From positions 2,763,400-2,827,399 of the forward strand of contig NZ_CM001773.1 of NCBI RefSeq assembly GCF_000314895.2: a stretch of 64,000 bases of DNA. Reading direction: 5' to 3'. The translations under genes and the position numbers were made by a program. Each line of letters opens with the position of its first letter. Position 1 is the stretch's first letter. Positions 41,628 through 49,501 of the stretch are shown here, piece after piece. The DNA is from Providencia sneebia DSM 19967 (GTDB taxonomy: Bacteria; Pseudomonadota; Gammaproteobacteria; Enterobacterales; Enterobacteriaceae). Below the pieces are notes generated by a model. It made no database searches, had not been told where the DNA came from, and was given only the letters and a program-made list of their open reading frames with translations.

Positions 41628-42056
41628 ATGATTGAACAACTGACCACAAGTAATTTGCATTTAGGTTGTCATGCAAGAAATAAAGCCGAAGTATTAAAAA
41701 TGGTCGGCGCTGAGTTTAAAAAGAAAGGTTATGTCGATAGAGATTGTGTTCATTTCTTAGAGGAAAGGGAACGCCAAATATCCACATTTTTAGGTAACGG
41801 CATTACACTGCCACATTTACCTAAATCAGCTAACGATATTATTTTACATACTGGTGTTGAAATTTTCCAATTTCCTGATGGCGTGATCTGGGATAGAACA
41901 AATGTCATGTTTATTGCCATTGGTGTAATTGCTAAATCAAGAGAACATATTGATGTACTAAAGGAAATAGCATTAATTTTTAGTGATGAATTTATTGCTA
42001 ATGCCTTATCACTCACCTCAAGTAAAGAAGAATTCTTAAGCATTCTTCAGCGCTAA
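41628..42056 (+). CDS. Orphan PTS EIIA protein (fructose/mannitol type)
   Basis: A 142-residue stand-alone EIIA domain. The phosphorylatable histidine is probably His63 in GNGITLPHLPKS; the second family histidine is in SREHIDVLKEIAL. It resembles the EIIA domain of MtlA. The ribosome site AAGAGGG is close to the ATG, and it lies 51 bp downstream of iolT, probably in the same transcript. No EIIB/EIIC partner is nearby, so it may be regulatory rather than part of a sugar transporter. Function unknown. Confidence 0.82.
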   Translation: MIEQLTTSNLHLGCHARNKAEVLKMVGAEFKKKGYVDRDCVHFLEERERQISTFLGNGITLPHLPKSANDIILHTGVEIFQFPDGVIWDRTNVMFIAIGVIAKSREHIDVLKEIALIFSDEFIANALSLTSSKEEFLSILQR

Positions 42057-42239
42057 ATTGCCTTTATAGATGGGGTCGCATAAAGATCCCATCTTTTATT
42101 TTATCAATTTCACTTCTAGTTGTTTCATTTCATTTTATTTCATTCAAAAACACTTCATTTAAACCTTTCACGACTTTAGCGTTTTTTTATTTTCTTATTT
42201 ATTAGCTAATTACAGAAAAACGAATGCCAGATCACATAA

Positions 42240-42291
42240 TGAAATTAATATTCCCTCAATTCTTGAAAATGAAATAAATATTCCGTATAAC
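42240..42291 (+). promoter_or_regulatory. iolC promoter, near copy of the iolA promoter
   Basis: TTGAAA (42263-42268), 17-bp spacer, TATAAC (42286-42291). The spacer ATGAAATAAATATTCCG aligns base for base with the iolA operator with few changes. A second GAAAT-TAAT-ATTCC element sits at 42241-42254. It now drives an iolC remnant. Confidence 0.6.
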
Positions 42292-42310
42292 ATTATCATC
42301 AAATAAAAAA

Positions 42311-42580
42311 TCGCAAGCGCTCTTACTGGATATTCAAGAGCGCGACCCTTATTGCCGCGGTGTTGTCCTATTAGGATTAGATGCACCACAAGCAGAACTG
42401 CAAGCAGGTTTTAATGCAGCAGCCGGAAAATCTATCGTGAAAGGATTTGCCGTAGGCAGAACTTTGTTTGGTAAACCTTCATTCGCGTGGATGAAAGGTG
42501 AAATCGACGACGACGAGCTCGTGCAAAAGATTAAATCAAATTACCTCAACCTGATAGCCTTATGGCGTCAGCGTAAATAA
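42311..42580 (+). pseudogene. iolC: 3'-terminal remnant of iolC (5-dehydro-2-deoxygluconokinase with DUF2090 domain)
   Basis: About 90 codons ending at TAA 42578-42580. They include ERDPYCRGVVLLGLDAPQAE, AGKSIVKGFAVGRTLFG and LIALWRQRK, the C-terminal end of the DUF2090 aldolase-like domain fused to IolC in enterics. The kinase domain and most of DUF2090 are missing. There is no start codon; the frame is closed by a stop at 42275. An iol promoter lies 20 bp upstream, so an internal deletion has joined promoter to tail. A ~30-bp spacer then leads to iolE. Confidence 0.85.
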
Positions 42581-42610
42581 TATTACTTTTACCTACACAG
42601 GAGCTTCATC

Positions 42611-43503
42611 ATGGCAATCCAACTTGGTATTAACCCTTTGACATGGACCAATGATGATTTACCAACTTTAGGTGCTGAAACACCTTTAGAAACATGTCTG
42701 ACAGAAGGCCGTCAGGCCGGATTTGCAGGTTTTGAATTAGGCAATAAATTCCCTCGTAAAGCAGAGGTTTTAGGTCCTATTTTAAAACAACACGATTTAG
42801 AACTCGTTTCAGGCTGGTATTCGGGTGAACTATTAACTCGCAGCGTAGAAGAAGAGATAGAAGCTGCACAAGAACACTTAGCACTATTACGTGATTTAGG
42901 TGCAAAAGTCATGGTTTTTGCTGAAGTTACTCACTGTATCCACGGCGATCAAAGCAAACCTGTTCATATGCGCCCTCTATTCCCAGCAGATAAGTGGGAA
43001 GAATATGGTAAAAAACTGACTGAATTTGCAAAATATACCTTATCTCAAGGCGTTAAAATTGCCTATCATCATCATATGGGAACCGTCATTGAATCCGCAG
43101 AAGATGTGGATAATTTAATGAAACATACGGGAGATGAAGTTGGTTTATTACTAGATACGGGTCACTTGACCTTTGCTGGTGAAGATCCTGTTGCAGTTGC
43201 CAAACGCTGGGCAAAACGCATTAATCATGTTCATTGCAAAGATGTTCGTCCGGATGTTCTACGTGATGTTAAAAACCGCAAAACGAGTTTCTTAGATGCC
43301 GTACTTGCAGGTGTCTTCACTGTTCCAGGTGATGGTTGTGTTGATTACCCAGAAGTGTTTAAAGTATTAAAAATAGCCAATATGTTAACGGTTGGTTAGT
43401 TGTAGAAGCAGAGCAAGACCCGGCAATTGCTCATCCTTTAACTTATGCAACTATGGGTTATAACAATCTTCATAAACTGGCAAAAGATGCGGGCTTAATC
43501 TAG
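42611..43503 (+). pseudogene. iolE: Inosose dehydratase IolE, frameshifted near the C-terminus
   Basis: Dehydrates scyllo-inosose. The first frame is intact from MAIQLGINPLTWTNDDLP through the metal-binding core (GLLLDTGHLTFAGEDPVAVA; NHVHCKDVRPDVL) and GDGCVDYPEVFKVLKIAN, then leaves frame at 43381 and stops at 43399. One extra T after AAT restores NYVNGWLVVEAEQDPAIAHP and the family end KLAKDAGLI, stopping at 43503. The conserved end is therefore present in the +1 frame. Single-base deletion or sequencing error. Confidence 0.9.
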
Positions 43504-43619
43504 GTAATTTACTCGGTATCCATTTAAAATTTAAATAGTTAGATGGATACCATCAATATTCAAACCATAAAAGGTAGGGCTTTTGTGGTTTGAATGATGT
43601 CAGATATAAGAGGAAAGTT

Positions 43620-44450
43620 ATGTCAAAATTATTGTCGAAATATCATACGCCAGATGAACATAAGCGTACTCAGCATATCACTCCTCAGATTGCCGATTGG
43701 GGCTATGTTCACTTTGATGTCTATGAACTCAAAGCGGGCGAATCTATCTCCTTACCTGCATCTGAAAACGAAATGTGTTTAGTATTAGTTGCGGGTAAAG
43801 CGACGATTAAAACGCCTTCTCAAACGTTTGAAAATATTGGCGATCGCATGGATCCTTTCGAACGTAAAAAGCCCTATGCTGTCTATGTGACCTCACAAGA
43901 ATCTGCTGATGTCACTGCACAAACTCAGCTTGAACTTGCGGTATGTCGTGCCAAAGGTAAAGGAACATATCCTACCCGTTTAATTGGTCCTGATGATATT
44001 GATGCTGAACAGCGCGGCCATGGTAATAATAAACGTTATGTCCATAATATTTTACCTGACGATAAATCTGCAGATAGCTTGCTTGTCGTTGAAGTCTTTA
44101 CCGATGAAGGTTGTACGAGTTCATACCCGAGCCACAAGCACGACACAGATAATGAGCCAAACGAAACTTACTTGGAAGAAACTTATTATCACCGTTTGAA
44201 TCCACCTCAAGGTTTCTGCATGCAGCGCGTATACACAGATGATCGCGAATTAGATGAGTGTATGGCGGTGTATAATAAAGATGTAGTTATGGTGCCAAAA
44301 GGTTACCACCCAATGGCAACAATGGCTGGATATGATAATTATTATCTCAATGTAATGGCGGGTCCTACACGGAAATGGTTATTTACATGGGAAAAAGATC
44401 ATAATTGGGTCAATAGCGAAACTTATGCTAATAAGCATCGTGAAAAGTAA
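43620..44450 (+). CDS. iolB: 5-Deoxy-glucuronate isomerase IolB
   Basis: Isomerises 5-deoxyglucuronate to 2-deoxy-5-keto-gluconate. A 276-residue bicupin protein: YVHFDVYELKAGESISLPAS, SYPSHKHDTDNEPNETYLEE (metal-binding His/Glu) and GYHPMATMAGYDNYYLNVMA. ATG 43620 was chosen because AAGAGGAAA lies just upstream; an in-frame TTG at 43590 lacks a ribosome site. Last gene of the iol cluster, followed by a strong terminator. Confidence 0.94.
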   Translation: MSKLLSKYHTPDEHKRTQHITPQIADWGYVHFDVYELKAGESISLPASENEMCLVLVAGKATIKTPSQTFENIGDRMDPFERKKPYAVYVTSQESADVTAQTQLELAVCRAKGKGTYPTRLIGPDDIDAEQRGHGNNKRYVHNILPDDKSADSLLVVEVFTDEGCTSSYPSHKHDTDNEPNETYLEETYYHRLNPPQGFCMQRVYTDDRELDECMAVYNKDVVMVPKGYHPMATMAGYDNYYLNVMAGPTRKWLFTWEKDHNWVNSETYANKHREK

Positions 44451-44507
44451 ATAATGGCAAGACGTGAATGTTGTAGAATAAAATAAATACCAAATCTGTT
44501 ATCCTTT

Positions 44508-44536
44508 TGCCGATAAATATATTATCGGCATTTTTT
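44508..44536 (+). terminator. Terminator of the iol cluster
   Basis: Perfect 9-bp stem TGCCGATAA/TTATCGGCA with a 5-nt loop and six T's, 57 bp after the iolB stop. Confidence 0.9.
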
Positions 44537-44573
44537 ATGATTAAATCACGAAAGATAAAGGTAGTTAATATAC

Positions 44574-45383
44574 TTATAATGCATATTTCTCAATCGCTTT
44601 TGCTACACCATCTGAATTATTACAGCTTGTGATATGCGTTGCGCGAGATTTCAATTCATCCGTTGCATTTTCCATAGCAATACAAATTCCTGCAACATCA
44701 AACATTGGTAAATCATTGTTTTGATCACCAATACACATAATTTCATGCTTTTCTAAATCTAATTGTTGAGCAAGCGCTTGTATTGCTAGCCCCTTATTTG
44801 CATTTTTATTTAATACTTCAAGAAAATAAGGTGTACTTCTTACTAAAGTATACTGCTGATAAAAACTTGCTGGTATTTTCTTGATTACACTTGATAAATA
44901 GCTCTCTTCAGATGAAATCATTAATTTAGTAAATTGAATATTGCACTGCATTTCTTCTATTGGCGTATAATGAATTAATGTATTAGATAAATAAGCTTCA
45001 TGGGTAGTATAAAAACCAATAATTTTATTCGCAGTAAAAATTTTATTATCGCCAAGAGCATGTAACGATAAAGACAGTGCCTCAGTTTGTTCGTAAATTT
45101 TCTTATAATCATCAAGATCAAGGAGAAAATCAACAAGATGATTGCCATTAGATGCGTCATGAATAACACTGCCATTGTTACTAATGCAATAATGACCAGG
45201 TTGATTGAAGCCTAACTGCTGTATATATGGTTGGATGCCAGAATATGGACGCCCAGAAGCTAAGATAACCTGTATATTATTCTTTCTTGCTTGTTGAAGA
45301 GTAGTAATAATATTATCACTAAGTTGATGATGTGAATTTAACAATGTTCCATCAAGATCAATTGCGATCAATTTTACAGCCAT
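44574..45383 (-). CDS. Cof-type HAD-IIB sugar phosphatase (YidA-like)
   Basis: A 269-residue HAD phosphatase: motif I IAIDLDGTLLNSHHQL with both catalytic Asp, motif II ILASGRPYSG, and motif IV MCIGDQNNDLPMFDVAG. Length and order match the YidA/Cof group, which dephosphorylates sugar phosphates and other small phosphoesters. It converges on iolB and could be part of the inositol region or independent; specificity cannot be told. Confidence 0.88.
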   Translation of the reverse strand: MAVKLIAIDLDGTLLNSHHQLSDNIITTLQQARKNNIQVILASGRPYSGIQPYIQQLGFNQPGHYCISNNGSVIHDASNGNHLVDFLLDLDDYKKIYEQTEALSLSLHALGDNKIFTANKIIGFYTTHEAYLSNTLIHYTPIEEMQCNIQFTKLMISSEESYLSSVIKKIPASFYQQYTLVRSTPYFLEVLNKNANKGLAIQALAQQLDLEKHEIMCIGDQNNDLPMFDVAGICIAMENATDELKSRATHITSCNNSDGVAKAIEKYAL

Positions 45384-45497
45384 ATGCTTTTCCTTTTCTA
45401 CTACCCAAAATAGCTATCAAAATATTTGTGCTAAAGGGAGAGCACACAGATATTATCTGTTATGCCCATATTAAAAAATTAACTTAAGATTTAATAG

Positions 45498-45572
45498 AAC
45501 TTATTAGTTAAAATCAATGATGTAACCAGTGTTACCACTGTTACCAGTGAAATTGGAAATGGATGTGTTTAA
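45498..45572 (+). pseudogene. Short C-terminal stub with a VT-repeat tail, possibly from a P4-like primase gene
   Basis: A 24-codon open tail reading NDVTSVTTVTSEIGNGCV then stop, closed upstream by TAG. The Val-Thr-Ser repeat tail is of a kind I associate with the C-termini of P4-type replication proteins in integrated elements. Its TAA overlaps the ATG of a 13-codon frame (45572-45613, MSFILEGIQGKGD), which in turn ends 2 bp before the next gene. That tight chain supports a phage-like origin; the primase assignment is tentative. Confidence 0.35.
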
Positions 45573-45615
45573 TGAGCTTTATTCTGGAAGGCATACAAGG
45601 CAAGGGGGATTAGCA

Positions 45616-45756
45616 ATGCGAGTAATGAAAATATACTGCCCTGAGTGTGGACACACTTATAGGCTAACGCTGACATTTTCACATTCTATTTGTCATAAGA
45701 AGCCCGAAGACCAGCCAAAGCAGCTATGTTTTGATGTTATCGAAAATAGAGCATAA
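45616..45756 (+). CDS. Small zinc-finger-like protein, Ogr/Delta-like
   Basis: A 46-residue protein starting MRVMKIYCPECGHTYRLTLT, with CPxC and later SICH and a Cys near the end, so a four-ligand zinc site is possible. AAGGGGGA sits 6 nt before ATG 45616. It resembles the small Ogr/Delta zinc-finger activators of P2/P4-type phages, but it is shorter and the cysteine spacing is not a perfect match. Located at the left end of the integrative element. Confidence 0.5.
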   Translation: MRVMKIYCPECGHTYRLTLTFSHSICHKKPEDQPKQLCFDVIENRA

Positions 45757-45845
45757 GAGCATAGCGAAAAGTAAATTAAGGTGAATGGTATAAAGGTAAT
45801 TTTGATATATAACCAAGTGGCGATTATTACTAATAGTAATTAAAT

Positions 45846-46004
45846 ATGTTTAATGAAAAACGTAATATTCGAATAGAAGTGAGTGACAATAAAAAAGTCA
45901 TAGAGCTAAGGGGATATACAGAAAAAGAAGCCCACCGTTTGATTGACACGTGGTTAAATAAAGATTCATTAGTTCAAAAAACAAACACTAAAATAAAAAA
46001 TTAA
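45846..46004 (+). CDS. Small hypothetical protein (52 aa) of the integrative element
   Basis: MFNEKRNIRIEVSDNKKVIE, then LRGYTEKEAHRLIDTWLNKD and a basic tail. Charged and compact, with a beta-then-helix pattern. The ribosome site is weak. I do not recognise a family. It lies between the zinc-finger-like gene and the repeat cluster. Confidence 0.4.
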   Translation: MFNEKRNIRIEVSDNKKVIELRGYTEKEAHRLIDTWLNKDSLVQKTNTKIKN

Positions 46005-46013
46005 TTCGTTCAT

Positions 46014-46276
46014 ATTTCAGTTTTCTATTTCCTCTCAATCCGTATGGATGCTGGTTTTTCAGTTTTTATGCGGCTTCAACTCTTAAGTGAAAATCTCACG
46101 TAAAATAGAAAAGCTATTTATATTCAAGTGATTATAAATTAATTCGCTAGGTGTGCTTCACTTGAAAACTGAAATTTATTGAAAATATTTTCACACATTT
46201 CAGTTTGAGATTTTCGGCGACTCCCTAGTATTGGCAAGGCTTGGCGATATGTTTTGTAGAATTTTAAAACTGAAAT
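46014..46276. repeat. Cluster of five ATTTCAGTTTT repeats (iteron-like)
   Basis: Copies at 46014-46024 (+), 46056-46066 (+, one mismatch), 46165-46175 (-), 46197-46207 (+, one mismatch) and 46266-46276 (-), in a 460-bp non-coding stretch (46005-46464). A weaker sixth copy lies near 47016-47026. Such clusters are typical of replication origins or multi-site regulators in P4-like elements; which applies is unknown. Confidence 0.6.
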
Positions 46277-46310
46277 AATTTTATGATCCAAATTGTGCAG
46301 GCGGGTGCGG

Positions 46311-46330
46311 TGTAGTGCATTTTACGTGGT
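46311..46330 (+). repeat. 20-bp direct repeat, copy 1
   Basis: TGTAGTGCATTTTACGTGGT, matching copy 2 at 47080-47099 in 19 of 20 bases. The pair brackets the small membrane-protein gene and its terminator. Confidence 0.6.
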
Positions 46331-46464
46331 AGAGATCTTTATTTCGTGAGGGGGGGCTTCGTTTGTTATTTCTTCCTTGTTTTACTTCTAGAGGGCTAGA
46401 TATGAGGTAAGCTATATTATCATCATTGATGATTGGTAATCTTTTAAACATTAAGGATAGTAAA

Positions 46465-46923
46465 ATGCATAGGACGAATTCTTCGCCTCAATTTCCACAA
46501 TTAAAAAATGAAATCAGTGACTATAAAGAATCTATGTTTGAATGGTGGGATTCGATAGATGAGTCAAAGATTGGTGAGTGGACATTTTTGCTTTGTTTAG
46601 CCTGTTGGGGTGTTTCAGATGAAGTATTTAAGTTAATAGCTTTTACGATTGCATTACTTTTCTTTAGTGAGCGTTTTGTCATGATTGCCAAAGCATCAAC
46701 ATTTACCACAAAAAAAGAATCTGAGCTATTTAAAAAAATACGTGCGGCCAGAGTATCTGATAATGAGTTTTATGAGCTTATTATGCAACTTAAAAGTGTC
46801 ATAAGAAATAGAAGCCTTTTTAAGTCTTGCTTAGTCATAAAGAGAACGTGGGAGTTTATATTATCTTATGCATTTTTATTCTTCTCATTTTGGTATGTAA
46901 TTGAAACGTACTTCAAACAATAG
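46465..46923 (+). CDS. Hypothetical two-TM membrane protein of the integrative element
   Basis: About 152 residues from ATG 46465, chosen because AAGGA lies 7 nt upstream. A hydrophilic N-terminus (PQLKNEISDYKESMFEWWDS) is followed by a hydrophobic hairpin region (WTFLLCLACWGVSDEV, LIAFTIALLFFSERFV), a charged middle segment and a final membrane helix (FILSYAFLFFSFWYVIETY). No family recognised. It has its own terminator and is bracketed by a 20-bp direct repeat, suggesting a cargo cassette. Confidence 0.6.
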   Translation: MHRTNSSPQFPQLKNEISDYKESMFEWWDSIDESKIGEWTFLLCLACWGVSDEVFKLIAFTIALLFFSERFVMIAKASTFTTKKESELFKKIRAARVSDNEFYELIMQLKSVIRNRSLFKSCLVIKRTWEFILSYAFLFFSFWYVIETYFKQ

Positions 46924-46925
46924 AA

Positions 46926-46959
46926 CAAAAAACTCAACTGGTAAGGCTGAGTTTTTTGT
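46926..46959 (+). terminator. Terminator after the membrane-protein gene
   Basis: Stem AAAAAACTCA/TGAGTTTTTT with an 11-nt loop directly after the stop codon; symmetrical, so it may act in both directions. Confidence 0.8.
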
Positions 46960-47292
46960 ATATGCAATACTTGCATGAAAGTCCGATATTTCAAAGCTAA
47001 CAATATAAGTTTAATCTTTTCAGTTGGATATCTCAACCAATAACGGGCTGATACTTTTTAGGGGAAGTGGACAGCGCGCTGTAGTGCATTTTTCGTGGTT
47101 TTGTAATTTACGTTGAAATTGCTAACTATTTTGTTAGAGCAATCCAAAATATCTGCTATTTTGGACAACTGGCTAAAAAAGAAATATTATTACAAACAAA
47201 CATAAAAATTTTTTGCACTTTGACCTATACCTAACTCTATATTTTATCAACAAAACTGCGCTCTGCTGTCATGTGGAAAGGGCTAATACGAT
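46960..47292. other. Promoter-proximal spacer of the DprA-like operon with repeat copy 2
   Basis: About 330 bp, AT-rich. It contains the second 20-bp repeat TGTAGTGCATTTTTCGTGGT (47080-47099) and ends with AAGGG before the DprA-like ATG. The operon promoter should lie in the last 150 bp; I could not single one out. Confidence 0.45.
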
Positions 47293-48258
47293 ATGGAAAA
47301 CCATAGTGATTCAATAGATTATTGGAAAAATGAAATTGTTGCTTTTCTTGCCCTTACTTCTTTAAAAGGGGTTGGTTATTGGACTTTAAGAAAAATTTAT
47401 GAATCTCAACTTGGTTTTAAAGAGCTTTTGAAAGCTGATTCGGAAGAGGTACTTAGTAGATACTTACGTATTCCATTACCTAAAGGGGTGCTATGGAGCG
47501 AGTATCAACAGAAATTATGGGCATCAGGTATTGAAAGAGCGAGGAATCTTAAGAATAATGGTGTAAATTTATATTTTTATGACCAGCCTTCGTTTCCAGA
47601 ATCTTTGAAGTCAATCAGTGAGCCACCCTACTGGATTTTTGTAAGTGGCCAGCTAGATAACTTAAAGAGAAAATCAGTTGCTATAGTTGGAACAAGAAAG
47701 CCATCAATCGATGGGATGTTTTTAACAAAAATATTAATTTCCTCTTTAAATGATCTTAATTTATGTACTATAAGCGGGCTAGCGACGGGAATTGACCAGT
47801 TATGTCACACCGAATCTATCAGGTATGGAATACCAACAGTTGCAGTATTGGGTAATGGAATCTTCGTTGAATTTCCTAAAGGTGCATCTAGTATCAGTCA
47901 TGAAATAATTAAAAATAATGGAACAATAGTGACTGAGTACCTTCCTGAACAAACATATAGTTCAGAAAACTTTGTTAGAAGAAATAGAATACAAGCTGCA
48001 TTATGCTCAGTACTCTTTCCAGTTGAGTGGAAAATTAAGAGTGGTACTGCTCATACAGTCGAGTATGCATTTAAATATAATAAAAAAATTATAAATATCT
48101 ATTTACCAAAAACGTATGCAGAAAGACCTGAACTAGTATTTTCAGAAAAAAATAGAGGTGCAATCTCTATTGAATTACCAAAGAATATTACCAGCGTATT
48201 ATCTGAAATTAGTAATGAAAAAAAGGATGCTCCAGCCCAACAAAGCTTAGATTTTTAA
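47293..48258 (+). CDS. DprA/Smf-like Rossmann-fold protein, element-borne
   Basis: A 321-residue DprA-family protein distinct from the chromosomal competence/recombination DprA. The N-terminal helix-hairpin-helix-like part is FLALTSLKGVGYWTLRKIYE. The extended Rossmann fold has VAIVGTRKPSIDG, TISGLATGIDQLCH, TVAVLGNGIF and FVRRNRIQAALCSVLFPVEW with KSGTAHTVEYAFK. The usual C-terminal winged-helix domain is absent; it ends in a short tail (APAQQSLDF). DprA proteins bind single-stranded DNA and load RecA; this divergent form may sense nucleic acid or nucleotides. Ten bases separate it from the next gene, so the two form an operon. Confidence 0.85.
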   Translation: MENHSDSIDYWKNEIVAFLALTSLKGVGYWTLRKIYESQLGFKELLKADSEEVLSRYLRIPLPKGVLWSEYQQKLWASGIERARNLKNNGVNLYFYDQPSFPESLKSISEPPYWIFVSGQLDNLKRKSVAIVGTRKPSIDGMFLTKILISSLNDLNLCTISGLATGIDQLCHTESIRYGIPTVAVLGNGIFVEFPKGASSISHEIIKNNGTIVTEYLPEQTYSSENFVRRNRIQAALCSVLFPVEWKIKSGTAHTVEYAFKYNKKIINIYLPKTYAERPELVFSEKNRGAISIELPKNITSVLSEISNEKKDAPAQQSLDF

Positions 48259-48268
48259 GGGATATATC

Positions 48269-49501
48269 ATGAGTAGAATCAAAGGTGTTATTTTAAGTGT
48301 AGAAGATACATTATTCCCTCAAGGTGCTATTGTAAATGCTGAAATATTTTCAGAAATTGATAAATTAATAAAATTGTTTAGAGATAAACGTATTGAATTT
48401 GTAGTGTTTACTAATAGACGATGGCTTTCTCGTAAAGATGGACGCAACCTAGAAGATATTCTACACGAGCGTTGGGGCGACTTCACTTATTTATCCAGAG
48501 ATAAAGATGATAATATCCCATGGAAGCCAAAAGCGGATGCAACTAAATATGTTCTGGAACGTATGGGTTGGGAAAGTACTGAGACTATTTATATTGGTGC
48601 TACTGAGAATGATATGCAGACCGCAGTTAATGGTGAGCTTTTATTCTTAAGAGCTACTTGGTGGGCGGATAAAATCAACTATGGCTTTGAGTTCTCATCA
48701 CCTAAAGATATTGCTAGATATATAGATACCTTTTGTTTGAGAGAACATTTATGGTGTCATGAAATTCATGATGAGGACTTTAATTACTATGCCTTAGCTC
48801 CTTTTAGCACGATGAAAGAAGAGTATACATTATACTCGCAAGATGCTCGAGCGGCTGCTAAGCATGGACTAGGTCACCCTGATTTTTGGACTAGTGCTCT
48901 AATAACGAGTTTATATTTCAGTGGACTACATAAAGAAATAGACTATGTGAGTGTGTATCCTGGACATCAAGAAGGATACGGTAATAATATTATGGATGAA
49001 GCTATTTCTTTATTTGGAAAATGTTTCAGGAAAAACTATATCCCAGATCTGATTATTAGACATTCGACAGCAATAAAATCACAATCTGCAAGAAATGCTG
49101 GAATTGAAATTAATCACTGTAATCAATTAAATACAATTCATATAAATAAAACGCCTCTTAGAACGCCAGAAGTTAGGTATAAAAAATCGCCATTAGGAAA
49201 GGGTAAAACAGTTTTATTGATCGATGATATTACGACAAGAGGTTATAGCTTCGAGGCTGCAAGGGCATTTATAGAGCAAGCAGGTGCGAAAGTTATACTT
49301 GTTTCTTGGTTAAAAACGATAAATACAGATATATATACATTGTCTAAACTACCTGAATTTAATGCTTATGAGCCTAATACATTTGAAAATGTGAAGTTAG
49401 GGAAAACGCATAGTTATCGTGCTAATATCGTCGATAACTTAGCTCCAGCAGAGCTAACGGAGCTGTTTAAAAAATATCAAAATTGGGATTGGCCATTTTG
49501 A
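48269..49501 (+). CDS. HAD-like / phosphoribosyltransferase fusion protein
   Basis: A 410-residue two-domain protein. The N-terminal ~150 residues have a HAD layout: VILSVEDTLFPQG (motif I position), FVVFTNRRW (motif II) and YIGATENDMQTAVNGELLF (motif IV). The usual DxD of motif I is replaced by SVE, so phosphatase activity is doubtful. The C-terminal part is a type I PRTase with an intact PRPP loop, LLIDDITTRGYSFEAAR. AAGGGA overlaps the upstream stop. Its 3' end overlaps the integrase 3' end by 25 bp. Paired with the DprA-like gene beside an integrase; a role in defence or element maintenance is the leading inference. Confidence 0.82.
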   Translation: MSRIKGVILSVEDTLFPQGAIVNAEIFSEIDKLIKLFRDKRIEFVVFTNRRWLSRKDGRNLEDILHERWGDFTYLSRDKDDNIPWKPKADATKYVLERMGWESTETIYIGATENDMQTAVNGELLFLRATWWADKINYGFEFSSPKDIARYIDTFCLREHLWCHEIHDEDFNYYALAPFSTMKEEYTLYSQDARAAAKHGLGHPDFWTSALITSLYFSGLHKEIDYVSVYPGHQEGYGNNIMDEAISLFGKCFRKNYIPDLIIRHSTAIKSQSARNAGIEINHCNQLNTIHINKTPLRTPEVRYKKSPLGKGKTVLLIDDITTRGYSFEAARAFIEQAGAKVILVSWLKTINTDIYTLSKLPEFNAYEPNTFENVKLGKTHSYRANIVDNLAPAELTELFKKYQNWDWPF

